6,780 nucleotides of DNA from Clostridia bacterium (GTDB taxonomy: Bacteria > Bacillota_A > Clostridia > Christensenellales > Aristaeellaceae). Shown here piece after piece: positions 6,523-6,780 of the stretch; position 1 is the stretch's first letter; every line of letters begins with the position of its first letter. Where the stretch lies: NCBI GenBank assembly GCA_017398245.1, contig JAFQGN010000290.1:1-6780 (forward strand), given 5' to 3'. The translations under genes and the position numbers were made by a program. The notes under the pieces are model-generated. The model was not told the DNA's origin, searched no databases, and was given only the letters and a program-made list of their open reading frames with translations.

Positions 6523-6780
6523 TTTCCGGCCTCCTCCAGCTTTGCAAAGTTTTCAAGGCACACGGCCAGCGCGCGCCCGGTATGGTAAATGCCTTTCCAC
6601 GGGTTGCCGAGATTGGCGACGAGCGGCTTGCCGCTGATATCCAGCATCTGCCGGCTTTCGCCGATCTCCATGTTCATGAAACGATCGCGGTTGAACTGCC
6701 ACACGTTCAGGAATGCCTCGGCCATTTTTTCTTCGCCGAACATGCGCCAGCCGTTCAGAAGGCCGGTCATGGCCTCGAAA
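6519..6780 (-). CDS. N-acylglucosamine 2-epimerase (AGE) family sugar epimerase, C-terminal fragment
   Basis: Only the last 86 codons are in the window; the frame is open to the right edge and most of a roughly 400-residue protein should lie beyond it. The visible part fits the C-terminal (alpha/alpha)6-barrel end of AGE-superfamily enzymes. A Glu-containing helix (FEAMTGLLNG) is followed by an Asp/Glu-rich stretch, 'MLDISGKPL', and the hallmark GNPWKGIYHTGRA, whose His lies in the active site of known members. These enzymes interconvert C2 epimers of mannose, N-acylglucosamine or the reducing-end sugar of disaccharides. With an alpha-mannosidase directly downstream, mannose or a manno-oligosaccharide is the likelier substrate (inference). 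The stop at 6519-6521 overlaps the mannosidase ATG by ATGA. A methionine at 6770 is internal, not a start. Confidence 0.8.
   Translation of the reverse strand, partial: FEAMTGLLNGWRMFGEEKMAEAFLNVWQFNRDRFMNMEIGESRQMLDISGKPLVANLGNPWKGIYHTGRALAVCLENFAKLEEAGK

Noticed and set aside
5086..6588. Plus-strand open frame of 500 codons antisense to GH38 and the epimerase end
   Set aside because: Mirror-register shadow of a gene with intact zinc-site motifs.

Overview
The window is GC-rich and every gene I can support lies on the minus strand, so it reads from right to left. Strong Shine-Dalgarno sites, an extended -10 promoter and the gene content suggest a GC-rich anaerobic Firmicute, perhaps a gut clostridial lineage. 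That assignment is inference from style; no marker gene is present.

Reading 5' to 3' on the minus strand there are three transcription blocks. The first enters at the right edge. It holds the C-terminal end of an N-acylglucosamine 2-epimerase (AGE) family sugar epimerase, overlapping by ATGA with a complete GH38 alpha-mannosidase of 894 residues. A textbook intrinsic terminator at 3785-3821 closes it. The pair looks like a cytoplasmic mannoside-salvage unit: the mannosidase would release mannose or trimmed mannosides, and the epimerase would convert a mannose-type sugar to its glucose-type epimer.

The second block is a single ABC exporter half-transporter of 576 residues (start 3627) with its own promoter (-35 at 3723-3728, -10 at 3700-3705) and a perfect AGGAGG site. 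No partner subunit is visible.

The third block is the most unusual. After a 352-base intergenic stretch rich in inverted repeats, with an extended -10 promoter at 1627-1635 and a 5' UTR hairpin, one open frame starts at 1544 and runs off the left edge. Its 514 visible residues form a carbon-nitrogen hydrolase (nitrilase superfamily) domain with an intact Glu-Lys-Cys triad, fused to a glycerophosphodiester phosphodiesterase (GDPD) domain with the HRG, ExD and HD motifs. The frame has no stop or shift between the domains. An amidase joined to a phosphodiesterase suggests sequential cleavage of an amide-bearing glycerophosphodiester, but the substrate is unknown.

No tRNA, rRNA, CRISPR array, insertion sequence or phage gene was seen. 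The long plus-strand open frames are antisense shadows.
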